From: Flavobacterium lindanitolerans
GTDB lineage: Bacteria; Bacteroidota; Bacteroidia; Flavobacteriales; Flavobacteriaceae
Direction: 5' to 3'
NCBI RefSeq assembly: GCF_002846575.1
Contig: NZ_PJND01000007.1
Location: 124,001 to 188,000 of the forward strand
DNA length: 64,000 nucleotides
A model generated the notes under the pieces. That model ran no database searches, was not told where the DNA came from, and saw nothing but the letters and a program-made list of their open reading frames with translations. Each line of letters opens with the position of its first letter. Position 1 is the stretch's first letter. Both the position numbers and the translations under genes were made by a program. Below, piece by piece: positions 8,951 to 18,108 of this stretch.

Positions 8951-10273
8951 ATGAACAAAACCATTTCGGGATTTTCAAAACTATCCAAAGAGGAAAAAAT
9001 AAGCTGGATTGCCGAAAACTATTTTTCAAATCCGGAAGAAGCTACAGCGATTATAAAAAATTACTGGAATTCTGACACCAGGCTTCAAAAACTGCATGAT
9101 GATTTTATAGAAAATACGATTACCAACTTTTACCTGCCTTTGGGAATTGCTCCTAATTTTCTAATCAACGGAAAATTTTATACTGTTCCTATGGCAATTG
9201 AAGAAAGTTCTGTTGTGGCGGCAGCAGCCAAAGCAGCAAAATTCTGGTCGGAAAGAGGCGGATTTAAAGCTACTGTCATCAATACCGAAAAAATAGGCCA
9301 GGTTCATTTTCTTTACAAAGGTGATGCTTCAAAACTGGAAAAGTTTTTTACAGAAATCAAAAACCGTTTTTTCGAAGAAACAGAAAGCATTACCAAAAAT
9401 ATGCAGAAACGTGGTGGCGGTATCCTGGATATTTTGCTCAAAGATAAAACAGACCTGCTTCCTGATTATTTCCAACTCCACGCGACTTTTGAGACCAAAG
9501 ACTCGATGGGAGCGAATTTTATAAATTCCTGCCTGGAACAATTTGCCAAGACTTTAAAAAATGAAGCCCAATCGTCAGGGATTTTTTCTGAAGAGGAAAA
9601 AAACATACAGATTGTCATGAGCATACTGTCGAACTACGTTCCAAACTGTATTGTTCGTGCCGAAGTATCCTGCAAGGTAGAAGACTTAAAAGAAAAGAAT
9701 AGCAATCCGGGAGATTTTGCAGAAAAATTTGTTCGGGCCGTACAAATAGCAGAAGTCGAACCTTATCGTGCCGTTACCCACAACAAAGGAATCATGAACG
9801 GAATTGATGCCGTGGTATTGGCTACCGGAAACGATTTCCGTGCCATAGAAGCCGGAGTACATGCCTATGCTTCCAAATCAGGCCGCTATCAAAGTCTTTC
9901 GCATGCTAAAATTGAAAACGGCATTTTTCATTTCTGGCTGGAAGTGCCTCTTGCTTTAGGTACTGTGGGCGGATTGACCTCTTTGCATCCTCTGGTAAAA
10001 CTGGCTTTGGAAATGCTTGAAAAACCTTCTGCGCAAGAACTGATGCAGATTGTAGCTGTTGTTGGACTGGCCCAAAATTTTGCCGCATTGCGTTCACTGA
10101 CAACAACAGGAATTCAGGAAGGCCATATGAAAATGCACCTTGGCAACATCATCAATCAACTGGAAGCTACAGACGAAGAAAGAATTAAGATTGTGAAACA
10201 TTTTGAGCACCATCCTGTTTCTCATGTGGCTGTTGTGGAATATGTAAATGATTTAAGAAAAGTTAAATCCTAA
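8951..10273 (+). CDS. mvaA: hydroxymethylglutaryl-CoA reductase, class II
   Basis: Interconverts HMG-CoA and mevalonate; in Flavobacteriia this is the committed step of isoprenoid synthesis by the mevalonate route. Class II features are clear: about 440 residues with no membrane domain, the conserved block VPMAIEESSVVAAAAKAA carrying a catalytic Glu, MNGIDAVVLATGND with the active-site Asp, GTVGGLTSLHP, and a C-terminal EGHMKMHLGN segment with the catalytic His. Class II enzymes were first described as degradative, but here the gene is followed after 6 nt by a GHMP kinase, and other mevalonate genes occur at 47835-49880, which supports a biosynthetic role. Confidence 0.96.
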   Translation: MNKTISGFSKLSKEEKISWIAENYFSNPEEATAIIKNYWNSDTRLQKLHDDFIENTITNFYLPLGIAPNFLINGKFYTVPMAIEESSVVAAAAKAAKFWSERGGFKATVINTEKIGQVHFLYKGDASKLEKFFTEIKNRFFEETESITKNMQKRGGGILDILLKDKTDLLPDYFQLHATFETKDSMGANFINSCLEQFAKTLKNEAQSSGIFSEEEKNIQIVMSILSNYVPNCIVRAEVSCKVEDLKEKNSNPGDFAEKFVRAVQIAEVEPYRAVTHNKGIMNGIDAVVLATGNDFRAIEAGVHAYASKSGRYQSLSHAKIENGIFHFWLEVPLALGTVGGLTSLHPLVKLALEMLEKPSAQELMQIVAVVGLAQNFAALRSLTTTGIQEGHMKMHLGNIINQLEATDEERIKIVKHFEHHPVSHVAVVEYVNDLRKVKS

Positions 10274-10279
10274 ATACTC

Positions 10280-11194
10280 TTGAAAAAGACATTCTATAGC
10301 AACGGAAAACTTCTTATCACCGGAGAATATGTCGTATTGGACGGTGCAAGGGCTTTGGCCCTACCGACCAAATTTGGACAGAATCTGACCATTAAAAACG
10401 GCAAAAACAATCAAATGGATTGGAAAAGCTTCGATAAGGATGGAAGTATTTGGTTTGAAGACAACATTACTTTTGAAAGCATCATCAAAAAAGAATCTTT
10501 CAGTTCTGACAAAATCAAAACTACGCTGATTGAAATTTTGCACGAGGCTTATCTATTGAATCCAGAATTTATTGAAGCATCCGAAGGCTATACCATTACC
10601 ACCGAACTTACTTTCCCGAAACTTTGGGGACTTGGGACTTCTTCTACCTTGATTAATAATATTGCCCAGTGGCTCGATATTGATGCTTTTGAACTGCTTC
10701 GCAAAAGTTTTGGAGGAAGCGGCTATGATATTGCGTGTGCCCAAAAAGACACTCCTATTCTGTATTGGCTGCAGGACGACAGACCCCGAATTGAAGAAAT
10801 CGTTTTCAATCCGGATTTTACCCGCAACATGTATTTCGTTTACTTAAACCGAAAGCAAAGCAGCAAAGCAGCCATTGCTTCCTATTATAACAAGCAAAAT
10901 AATATTGCTGAAGTATCCCGAAAAATAGACCAGATTACCGAAGCTCTTCTTAAAGCCGAAGACTTAAAGACATTTGCCTATCTGATTGAAAAGCATGAAA
11001 TGATTCTAAGTGATGTTCTGGAAATGCAAACCATACAGGAAACCTATTTCAGTGATTTTAAAGGCGTAGTCAAAAGCCTTGGTGCCTGGGGAGGTGATTT
11101 TGTACTGGCGCTTTCTAAAAATGACCCTACCGATTATTTTAAAGAGAAAGGATTCCCTACTATTCTTACTTATGACGAAATGATTTTAAAATAA
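10280..11194 (+). CDS. GYDIA-family GHMP kinase
   Basis: Small-molecule kinase of the GHMP superfamily, 304 residues. The N-terminal part SNGKLLITGEYVVLDG is the usual substrate/ATP-site start of mevalonate and phosphomevalonate kinases. WGLGTSSTLINNIAQW is the glycine/serine-rich phosphate-binding loop and GGSGYDIACA is the diagnostic motif of the GYDIA group. Translation starts at a TTG, 6 nt after the stop of mvaA; no in-frame ATG gives the N-terminal motif. Coupling to HMG-CoA reductase, and the presence of a separate mevalonate kinase at 48942, make phosphomevalonate kinase the most attractive role. That role is inference. Confidence 0.88.
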   Translation: MKKTFYSNGKLLITGEYVVLDGARALALPTKFGQNLTIKNGKNNQMDWKSFDKDGSIWFEDNITFESIIKKESFSSDKIKTTLIEILHEAYLLNPEFIEASEGYTITTELTFPKLWGLGTSSTLINNIAQWLDIDAFELLRKSFGGSGYDIACAQKDTPILYWLQDDRPRIEEIVFNPDFTRNMYFVYLNRKQSSKAAIASYYNKQNNIAEVSRKIDQITEALLKAEDLKTFAYLIEKHEMILSDVLEMQTIQETYFSDFKGVVKSLGAWGGDFVLALSKNDPTDYFKEKGFPTILTYDEMILK

Positions 11195-11223
11195 AAAATC
11201 CCGACTAAAAGTCGGGATTTTTT
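11193..11223. terminator. bidirectional terminator
   Basis: A 13-bp stem (AAAAAATCCCGAC, loop TAAAA) with T-rich ends on both strands. It sits between the convergent GHMP kinase and PpiD genes and overlaps the kinase stop codon. Confidence 0.9.
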
Positions 11224-11236
11224 TATTCTCTATCTC

Positions 11237-13330
11237 TTAGAATCCGAAATCTAATCGGTTATCTTTGATTTTAGCCTTATCTTTTAAAGCCGGGATAATT
11301 CTTCCAAGTGAAGCTCCGCTCATAGCTTTAAGTCTGGCTGTGTAAGTATCGTAGTTTTTAATTGCAGGTGCTTTCACTACACTCTTTGTTTGCAATTTGA
11401 AAACTCCTGCTCTACCTTCAATCAGGTCAGAAACTTTGTTTGGTGCAGTTGCAAAAGCAGTACCTACAACTTTTGGTTCCGCTCCGAATCCTAAAAGGTT
11501 TGGATTTTGCAATGTAAGGTCTGTAGCATTTGCAACAGAAACTTTTGCCGCTTTTGCTGCTTCTTCCAAAGTAGCACCTTTCATGATTTGCTTTATCTTT
11601 TCTGTCTTCTTCTGATTCTTCAGGATTGGCTCAACGATTGGTTTTGCATCAGAGATAGCCATCAATCCTTCTTCGTTAATCTTTTTTAGTTTCACGATTA
11701 GGTTTCCGTTTGGAACGTTGAAACGTTTTACATCACCTTCAGAAGTTTCCTTATTGTAGGCCCATCTTACTACCTGTCTTTGGTTTGTAAAGCTTCCAAA
11801 GTTTTCATCAAGTGCTTTTACATTAGCCGAAGCTACTGTCAATCCAAGAGATTTAACTACTGTAGCAAAATCTTTGTCTTTAGCTTCCATTTCAATTTTG
11901 GTTGCTTTTTTGAAGATATCATCGCTGGTTGCTTCAGATGGCTCGATTCTTTGTGCAATTGTTGCCAAACGAACAGCATCACGCTTATCAATTACTTTAA
12001 CAATGTGGAAACCAAATTCTGTTTCAACAAGACCTACTTTTCCGATTGGGCTGTTGAATACGAAATCGTTGAAAGGTTTAACCATTTGCCCAGGAACGAT
12101 GTTGTCATATTCACCTCTGGTTTGAAGAGAACCCTGGTCATCAGAATTAGTTGCAACCAATGATTCCAAAATAGCCGGATTAGCCTGGATTTGTTTGAAT
12201 AGGTCATCCGCTTTCGCTTTTGCTTCTTCTTTTGTTCTTGTTATCGCAGGATTAGGAATTTTGCTTCCTGCATAGCTCACCAAAATATGGCTTGCTTTAG
12301 CGCTGGCTCCAGCTTTTTTGCCTAATGATTTGCTTATAGCATAGTATCCGTTATAGATGTATGGTCCAAAAACTTCACCTGTTGGCAGGTTGTATAACTG
12401 GTCTGCGAATTGTGCAGGCAGGTTGTTTTTAGTTACATAAGTTGAATCGTATTTCACATCTGAATTTGCATCAACAAATTCCTGGTTGTTTGTAATGTCT
12501 TTGAAACCTTTGATGGTATCATTCTTACCTGTAGTTTCATTGAAAACAACTCTAGGAGAAAGCAAAGCAGTAATGTTTTTCTTCACTTCTTCTTCGTCTT
12601 CCTTAGAAGGTTTGTCATCAATTACAACAAATTGCAATTCGCGTGTTTCATCAGCTTTGAACTTTTTCTCGTTCTTTCTCATGTAAGCAACGATTTCGTC
12701 ATTAGAAACCGGAACTTCGCTGTCTTTTATGTTTGAGAATGGGAAAGCAACATAATCAAAAGTTACTTTATCAGACTCCATCTCATATTGTAATTTTCCT
12801 TCAGCTTCTGTAGTTATCAAACCTGCTTTTAGCATAGTGCTGTAGATTTGATATTTTGCATTAATAGCCGCCTGAGTTTCTCTTTCTCTCAATTGAGTTG
12901 TCAATTCCGGATTAGACTGGAAAAACTCTTTGTATTTTTGATAATCAAACTGGCCTGCTGCGTTTTGGAATTGTGGGTTTTGCCCTATATCCTGACTTTG
13001 TTTAAGGACATCCAGGATTTGGCTTTCACCTACTCTGATTCCTAATTTCTCAAACTGCTCTGTCAGCAAAGCTAAAGAAACTTCCTGTTCCCATACCTGA
13101 TTTGCTGCTTGAGACGATGAGATTCCCTGACCGCCTTTTTCAACTGCATCGACTTTACTTCTAAAATCTTCAAATGAAATATCTTCTCCGTTGATACTTC
13201 CAACGTATTTTGAAGTCTGCTTGAAACCACCGCTGTTGATAAGGTCACCAACAACAAATGCTAATAAGCAAAAACCAATAACAAATATAAGAAGTAATGA
13301 TCGTTGTCTAATTTTTGATAAAACTGCCAT
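11237..13330 (-). CDS. PpiD-like periplasmic foldase / peptidyl-prolyl isomerase
   Basis: Inner-membrane-anchored periplasmic chaperone. A short cytoplasmic N-terminus is followed by one transmembrane helix at about residues 12-31, a SurA-type N-terminal chaperone region, and a parvulin domain at about 340-455 (starts AKASHILVSYAG, ends FGFHIVKVIDKRD). The 697-residue length and architecture match Bacteroidota PpiD/SurA_N_3 proteins. It is the last gene of the coaX-lptC cluster but is separated from the preceding small gene by about 150 nt, so it may have its own promoter. It probably helps fold outer-membrane proteins leaving the Sec machinery. Confidence 0.92.
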   Translation of the reverse strand: MAVLSKIRQRSLLLIFVIGFCLLAFVVGDLINSGGFKQTSKYVGSINGEDISFEDFRSKVDAVEKGGQGISSSQAANQVWEQEVSLALLTEQFEKLGIRVGESQILDVLKQSQDIGQNPQFQNAAGQFDYQKYKEFFQSNPELTTQLRERETQAAINAKYQIYSTMLKAGLITTEAEGKLQYEMESDKVTFDYVAFPFSNIKDSEVPVSNDEIVAYMRKNEKKFKADETRELQFVVIDDKPSKEDEEEVKKNITALLSPRVVFNETTGKNDTIKGFKDITNNQEFVDANSDVKYDSTYVTKNNLPAQFADQLYNLPTGEVFGPYIYNGYYAISKSLGKKAGASAKASHILVSYAGSKIPNPAITRTKEEAKAKADDLFKQIQANPAILESLVATNSDDQGSLQTRGEYDNIVPGQMVKPFNDFVFNSPIGKVGLVETEFGFHIVKVIDKRDAVRLATIAQRIEPSEATSDDIFKKATKIEMEAKDKDFATVVKSLGLTVASANVKALDENFGSFTNQRQVVRWAYNKETSEGDVKRFNVPNGNLIVKLKKINEEGLMAISDAKPIVEPILKNQKKTEKIKQIMKGATLEEAAKAAKVSVANATDLTLQNPNLLGFGAEPKVVGTAFATAPNKVSDLIEGRAGVFKLQTKSVVKAPAIKNYDTYTARLKAMSGASLGRIIPALKDKAKIKDNRLDFGF

Positions 13331-13483
13331 TTTTTATTGTTAATTTTTAAATTCAGAGGGCGAAAATACAATTATCTATTTAATAATAAAAGGAGTAAAC
13401 CCATATTTTCCGAGAAAGATGAAGTTTTTTTTGAATGACCTGTAAAAGATCCGCAAAAAGTAAGGAAAACAGGGAAATAAATG

Positions 13484-13678
13484 TTATTTATTTTTGTTTT
13501 GGTTTTCATATTTCTTTGCAAATCTCCTGCGAAAGAAAAACATAAAAAGCGCAATTGCTGCAAAGAAAAAACTCAGCCAGGGACTTCTTTCGGCTGAATT
13601 AAGTTGTACAAAACCATCAACTGCAAAAAGAATTGCCGCAATAAGATAGAAATACTGAATGTATTTTAGGTAAACCAT
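13484..13678 (-). CDS. small two-helix membrane protein (64 aa)
   Basis: Not recognised. The product has two hydrophobic stretches (about residues 8-25 and 33-49) and a strongly basic tail with RRRFAKK, so it is probably an inner-membrane hairpin with the tail in the cytoplasm. It lies 17 nt after the lptC stop in the same direction, which together with the sensible membrane topology supports a real gene. Confidence 0.65.
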   Translation of the reverse strand: MVYLKYIQYFYLIAAILFAVDGFVQLNSAERSPWLSFFFAAIALFMFFFRRRFAKKYENQNKNK

Positions 13679-13695
13679 TATAATTGTTTTGAAGT

Positions 13696-14253
13696 TTAAA
13701 ATTCGTCTGCCTGTCCTTCACCAAAAAACACCTGACCGTTGATATCTTTAAAATCACGGCTGGCATCAAATCCTTTCGTATAGAATTCATTGCCAGGTCC
13801 TAAAGTAAGCTTGCATTTCTTTTCCGTAAAGAACCATTCCCTTTTCTGGTCATAATACAATTGGGTAGTTTCCAGTATTTTACCGTCTTCGGAAGTGATT
13901 TTTACATTTCCCTGCAAGTCGATAATATCGGTTCCTTTGTAGGTTATGGCATAATCTGAAGAAACATAGCTTTTTTTACCGTTATTGTCATATAACGTCA
14001 CATCAACTCCTTTAGGAAATTCAGTATAAGGGAATGATGCATTTGAAAAATCCAGCATTTTCGGACTGACCAATATTGCCTTTACTTTGCCGGAATCTGT
14101 ATATTTCAAATTGATGGTATCTGCTTCACCAACAGGCGTGAAAGCTGAAACATTGATTTTCTGGACACCTTTGAAATTGCTTTCACAAGAAAACAAAAAA
14201 CCGGCCAGTAGTACAAATACAGCAGGGAATACTATCTTGCTCTTGGAAATCAT
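13696..14253 (-). CDS. lptC: LPS export protein LptC
   Basis: Component of the Lpt bridge that takes lipopolysaccharide from the LptBFG transporter to LptA and the outer membrane. The N-terminus is a hydrophobic export segment with a lipobox-like FLFSC at about 19-23, so this form may be a lipoprotein rather than a membrane-helix protein as in Escherichia. The C-terminal half shows the Lpt beta-jellyroll pattern (DIIDLQGNVKITSEDGKILET, here split by turns). 185 residues matches Bacteroidota LptC. It starts 1 nt after the stop of the TPR gene, so the two are translationally coupled. Confidence 0.9.
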   Translation of the reverse strand: MISKSKIVFPAVFVLLAGFLFSCESNFKGVQKINVSAFTPVGEADTINLKYTDSGKVKAILVSPKMLDFSNASFPYTEFPKGVDVTLYDNNGKKSYVSSDYAITYKGTDIIDLQGNVKITSEDGKILETTQLYYDQKREWFFTEKKCKLTLGPGNEFYTKGFDASRDFKDINGQVFFGEGQADEF

Positions 14254-14254
14254 A

Positions 14255-15646
14255 TTATAATTTTGGAATGCTTACTGATTCGCCAATCCAACATTTGAAT
14301 GAAATCTGCTCTCCTGCTTTTCTTTTAGCCTGAGAAATTTCCTGTTTGGATGGTGCTTTCTTGGTAAAATCGGCCGCAAGCTGATCGGCAGTCTTTTTCA
14401 TTGACGGGTCAACTGTTCCTGCTTTTTTTGCTGTTTCTGCCGCCAGCCAGAACAGTGCCTTACTTTCAAAAGCATTATTGCTTTCGCAGTCTCTGGTACT
14501 GTAGCTGTAAAGCTGGGAAATAAAAATATAGGATTTCCCAAAGTTCGGTTTTATTTCCAATGCCTTTTTTGCAAATGCTCTGGCTTTTTCCTTTTCAGGA
14601 TAGCCATAAGTAGTTGCTATCAGATAGTAAAGCTCTGCTTTTTTGTTGACATCTGTCTGTAATTCTGCCGACCTGGTAAAGTATTCAATTGTTTGCGGTG
14701 TGTTTTTGGCATTTCTGGCAATCATACCCATAGCATAGGCTGATTTTGCGGTAGGACTTAACGCATAAAGTTTTTCGGTAACCTTTACAAAGAAATCCGA
14801 TTTGCATTTTTTAGCATCCAACCTGTCAGAAGCTCTCTCCAACCACAATGCATTTTCAGAATTTTTATCAAAATTTTTCTGGTAGAATGAAAGCAATACT
14901 TCGCAATTGGCCTGCTTATCTATTCCAGCATTTACATTTTCAGCCACAATCGTCAATTCACTGATACTTAATTTTGACTGCTGCAGGCTGTTTTGCTCTT
15001 CTGCCGTTAATTTTGCCGTTTGCGACTTTAACGTCAGGTTGTCTTTAATCTGATTTGATTTTTTTAATTCAACCTGCACTTTTTCAGCTATCTGGTCCAG
15101 TTTTGTCAAAAGCTGGTCTGATGTAAGCTCAATTTCTTTTTTCCCGTATTGAGACACGAGCAATTCCGAATAAATATTCAGAACCTCCGGATTGGTAAAT
15201 TCGGTATTGTCTAACTGGAAAGCCTTGTCCAGAAAAGTAAAAATCTCACGCGAGTCACCGGATTTGTTCTCATAAAGCAGAAGTGCTTTATTAATTCTGT
15301 TTCCTCTTTTATTATTCGGGAAAACTTTGTCGTGTTCGTCATACAAATTTAAAAGTTCCGTAATCAACGGACTTTTTTCTTCAGCCGTATTGGCCTGGTC
15401 AACTTTCTGACTCAATATTTTTTCACCTAAGAGGTAGATGGTTTCACTTTCTGTAGGACACTGTTGCTTTAATTCCTTCCAGCGGTTGTAAATTGTCTGG
15501 TCATAGCTATTTTCCCGAATAAATTCTTCAAATGCAATAAGTTTGTTCTTACATTCCGGATTTTGTGCTTTTGCTGCAAAATTAAAACCCAGAACGGCAA
15601 AAATCAATACTGCCAATCTGCTACCAAACAAGTTTTTTTTATTCAT
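14255..15646 (-). CDS. exported TPR-repeat protein
   Basis: 463 residues: a signal peptide (residues 1-27, ending AAKAQ), a helical middle with long Gln/Lys/Glu-rich stretches (about 160-220) that could form a coiled coil, then TPR-like helices with the A-Y-A-M-G and A-E-L-Y-Y-L-I-A patterns (about 290-360). No enzyme motif is visible. It overlaps the upstream outer-membrane barrel gene by 8 nt and precedes lptC by 1 nt, an order that suggests a scaffold in outer-membrane or LPS assembly. That role is inference from context only. Confidence 0.8.
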   Translation of the reverse strand: MNKKNLFGSRLAVLIFAVLGFNFAAKAQNPECKNKLIAFEEFIRENSYDQTIYNRWKELKQQCPTESETIYLLGEKILSQKVDQANTAEEKSPLITELLNLYDEHDKVFPNNKRGNRINKALLLYENKSGDSREIFTFLDKAFQLDNTEFTNPEVLNIYSELLVSQYGKKEIELTSDQLLTKLDQIAEKVQVELKKSNQIKDNLTLKSQTAKLTAEEQNSLQQSKLSISELTIVAENVNAGIDKQANCEVLLSFYQKNFDKNSENALWLERASDRLDAKKCKSDFFVKVTEKLYALSPTAKSAYAMGMIARNAKNTPQTIEYFTRSAELQTDVNKKAELYYLIATTYGYPEKEKARAFAKKALEIKPNFGKSYIFISQLYSYSTRDCESNNAFESKALFWLAAETAKKAGTVDPSMKKTADQLAADFTKKAPSKQEISQAKRKAGEQISFKCWIGESVSIPKL

Positions 15647-16880
15647 ACTTTCTTTTTACAAACCATCTATCATTTAAAGATAAGCTTAAAAATATATTGG
15701 CGTAGGTTTCTTTGACAAGACCTGCATGGGTCGTTCCTTTTCTTCCGTATTCAAAGCCAATATTCAGGTTTGAGATTGTTCCGCCTACTGGCAATCCTAA
15801 TCCCATTGTCATTCCATAATCCTTGATTGAAGTATCACCTACAACCAATCCTGTATTTTCGTATTTAAAACCGGCTCTGTAGGTAACCCTATTCCAGTAG
15901 CTGGTGAAAGAATCATAATCCGGAACAAAATAACCTCCCAAGCTGTATCTTGTGGCATTTTCATAGCTAACATTGGTAATGTCATTGTACCTGTTCCCAA
16001 ATTTGCTGCTTTCCTGAAGTGTTACTTCAGCTCCAACAAACCATTCTCCTTTTTTTCCTAACCCGAGTCCAAAAGCAAATTTGCTTGGTAATTTCAAATC
16101 AGAATCGGCCACTTCAATTTCCTTTTCTTCTACCACAATTTCAGATTGGCTGCTTCCTACCAACGTAGCAATCTTTCTTTCATTTTCTGATTTCAGATTG
16201 GCCTGAGGACTATACGTCACACTGGAAACAAAATCCAATTTTTTAATTTTTGTTGTAAACACCAATCCGGTATTAAAAGAAACACCGCTCAGGTCAGACA
16301 CATTCATTTCTCTTGTACCATATTGCACATCCTGTGAAAGAAGGCTTTTGGTTTCAATACTTCCAAAGTTATAGCTAAAATCCGCACCCAGACTTAACTT
16401 GGATGTTATCTGATATCCTGCCCCAAGAAATACTTTATTCATTCCACCTTTTCCGCTGTATGACCTGTCAGGAACTCCTTCAACATCAGAAAATGAGTTT
16501 ATTTTATATCCAACAGAAGTGTAAGGCATCAAACCAAATCCTACCCCTAATTTCCCTGCCGGAAATGCAACAGCCAGATAATCAATTGTGGTTCTTTGGG
16601 CTTTTGCCGTAGCTTCTCTTGTTTTCAGGTTGCTAACGCTAAAGCTTCCTCCGGCAGTAAAGCTTGTCAATTTCAAAGACGCAAATGTTGCCGGGTTCTG
16701 CAAATTCATATGGATACTGTCTGGCAGGATACTCAAGCCTCCCATCGACCTGTTTTCGGTTGTACCCTTAAATCGTGCATCTCCAATTCCATAAAACGAA
16801 TAAGGTGACGCCGATCCTTCTTGTGCTACAGACGCTAATGAAAAAAGTAAACCCAGGCTTACTATAATTTTTTTAATCAT
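15639..16880 (-). CDS. outer-membrane beta-barrel protein, function unknown
   Basis: 413 residues with a cleavable signal peptide (ending ASVAQ) followed by repeated short amphipathic strands, many glycines and terminal aromatic residues, the pattern of a FadL/PorV-like barrel. SPYSFYGIGDARFKG and RSMGGLSI at the mature N-terminus are typical of Bacteroidota proteins annotated as putative outer-membrane transporters. It overlaps coaX upstream by 8 nt and the TPR gene downstream by 8 nt, so it is co-translated within the cluster. No substrate can be inferred. Confidence 0.82.
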   Translation of the reverse strand: MIKKIIVSLGLLFSLASVAQEGSASPYSFYGIGDARFKGTTENRSMGGLSILPDSIHMNLQNPATFASLKLTSFTAGGSFSVSNLKTREATAKAQRTTIDYLAVAFPAGKLGVGFGLMPYTSVGYKINSFSDVEGVPDRSYSGKGGMNKVFLGAGYQITSKLSLGADFSYNFGSIETKSLLSQDVQYGTREMNVSDLSGVSFNTGLVFTTKIKKLDFVSSVTYSPQANLKSENERKIATLVGSSQSEIVVEEKEIEVADSDLKLPSKFAFGLGLGKKGEWFVGAEVTLQESSKFGNRYNDITNVSYENATRYSLGGYFVPDYDSFTSYWNRVTYRAGFKYENTGLVVGDTSIKDYGMTMGLGLPVGGTISNLNIGFEYGRKGTTHAGLVKETYANIFLSLSLNDRWFVKRKYE

Positions 16881-17607
16881 TTTTGATTTTGTATTGAAAT
16901 AAATGGCTCAAGCTCTCCAAAAGGAAATTTGAATTGGCAAATATGGTATTTTTTAATCGTTTAGCCAAAAATTCTGCGTCACCGCCCGTTAAAATTATCG
17001 TAAATTTTGAATAATGCTGTTTATAGTCATTTATAAAACCGTCTATTTCATTAACGGCTCCATTTACAACCCCGGAATGTATGGATTGGCTGGTCGAATT
17101 TCCAATGATACTTTTAGGACTGTCCAACTCTAATAACGGAAGCCTGGCCGTAAAATTATGCAACGCTTCATAGCGCAAGCGCAAACCTGGAGAAATCGCT
17201 CCGCCAAGGTAGTTGTCATTTTCATCTACAAAATCATAAGTGATGCAGGTTCCGGCATCAATCACCAGCCTGTTTTGCTTTGGAAATTGCAGTACCGCTC
17301 CGGCAGCCAGGACCATTCTGTCCATGCCAAGCGTTTTTGGGGTTTCGTATAAATTAACAAACGGGAAACTATCTTCATGGGATATAAAATGAACTTTCAG
17401 CTTTTCTCCAAAGTCTAAAAAATCATTTTTGTCCAGACTTCCAACCGAAGCAACAACCAAAAAGGCTGTTTTTGGAAAATCTTTTAAAATTTTTTCAATA
17501 TTTTTTCTAAAATCTTTTTTGAGAAAAATAAAATACCCCAAAAGACTATCATTCTCAAAGACAGCACCTTTAATTCGAGTATTGCCAACATCAATTGCTA
17601 AAAGCAT
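16873..17607 (-). CDS. coaX: type III pantothenate kinase
   Basis: Phosphorylates pantothenate, the first step of coenzyme A synthesis, in the cytoplasm. The N-terminal DVGNTRIKGAVF is the ASKHA phosphate-1 motif; VIDAGTCITYDF and GGAISPGLRLRYEALHNFTARLP are the type III signatures. 244 residues is normal. It is the first gene of the cluster coaX / barrel protein / TPR / lptC / small membrane protein, joined by overlaps. A near-consensus -7 element (TAACTTCG, one mismatch) lies about 20 nt upstream at 17627-17634. Confidence 0.96.
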   Translation of the reverse strand: MLLAIDVGNTRIKGAVFENDSLLGYFIFLKKDFRKNIEKILKDFPKTAFLVVASVGSLDKNDFLDFGEKLKVHFISHEDSFPFVNLYETPKTLGMDRMVLAAGAVLQFPKQNRLVIDAGTCITYDFVDENDNYLGGAISPGLRLRYEALHNFTARLPLLELDSPKSIIGNSTSQSIHSGVVNGAVNEIDGFINDYKQHYSKFTIILTGGDAEFLAKRLKNTIFANSNFLLESLSHLFQYKIKND

Positions 17608-17659
17608 ATCCTTTTGTTTGTTTTTGCGAAGTTACGAATTGATTTTTTTTAAAAATTGT

Positions 17660-17690
17660 TTTGGATAAATTAAAAATCGTTCTATATTTG
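17660..17690 (+). promoter_or_regulatory. promoter of tRNA-Phe
   Basis: TTTG at 17660-17663, exactly 19 nt, then TATATTTG at 17683-17690: a perfect match to the Bacteroidota consensus, 16 nt before the tRNA. Confidence 0.88.
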
Positions 17691-17706
17691 CACCCGCATT
17701 AGCAAC

Positions 17707-17779
17707 GGTACCTTAGCTCAGTTGGTAGAGCAATGGACTGAAAATCCATGTGTCCCTGGTTCGATTCCTGGAGGTACCA
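17707..17779 (+). tRNA. tRNA-Phe (GAA)
   Basis: 73-nt cloverleaf. The acceptor arm GGTACCT pairs with AGGTACC at the 3' side, with discriminator A at 17779. The D-loop (AGCTCAGTTGGTAGAGC), the anticodon arm ATGGA-CTGAAAA-TCCAT with anticodon GAA, and the T-loop GGTTCGATTCC are all present. CCA is not encoded. Confidence 0.98.
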
Positions 17780-17782
17780 CAG

Positions 17783-17817
17783 AAAGCCTAAACATCAATT
17801 TGTTTAGGCTTTTTTTA
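17783..17817 (+). terminator. intrinsic terminator after tRNA-Phe
   Basis: A 12-bp stem AAAGCCTAAACA with loop TCAATT, followed by a run of T, 3 nt after the tRNA. The roughly 290 nt from here to the next start codon are AT-rich, with poly-T stretches near 18010-18060, and show no other feature. Confidence 0.92.
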
Positions 17818-18108
17818 TTGCTATAATTCTCTATATCTTTTATTTTTAATCTTTGATTATCTAGAAATATATACCACAACGATAAAGAGACTCAAAATTC
17901 ACTTTTAATAACTCTTTTCTATTATCTGCAAAATACGCAGACTTAACCTCTCAAAGCCTTTGCTCATTAGTAACCTTTGACTAGAAGCAATCGCATCGCA
18001 AGCAAAAATTTTATTTTTTTTATTTATTTTACTTTTTTACTGCAACCCTTTTACTTTTTTCACTCTTATCATAAAATTAAAGTATATTAACTCCAATTTA
18101 TTTTACTT

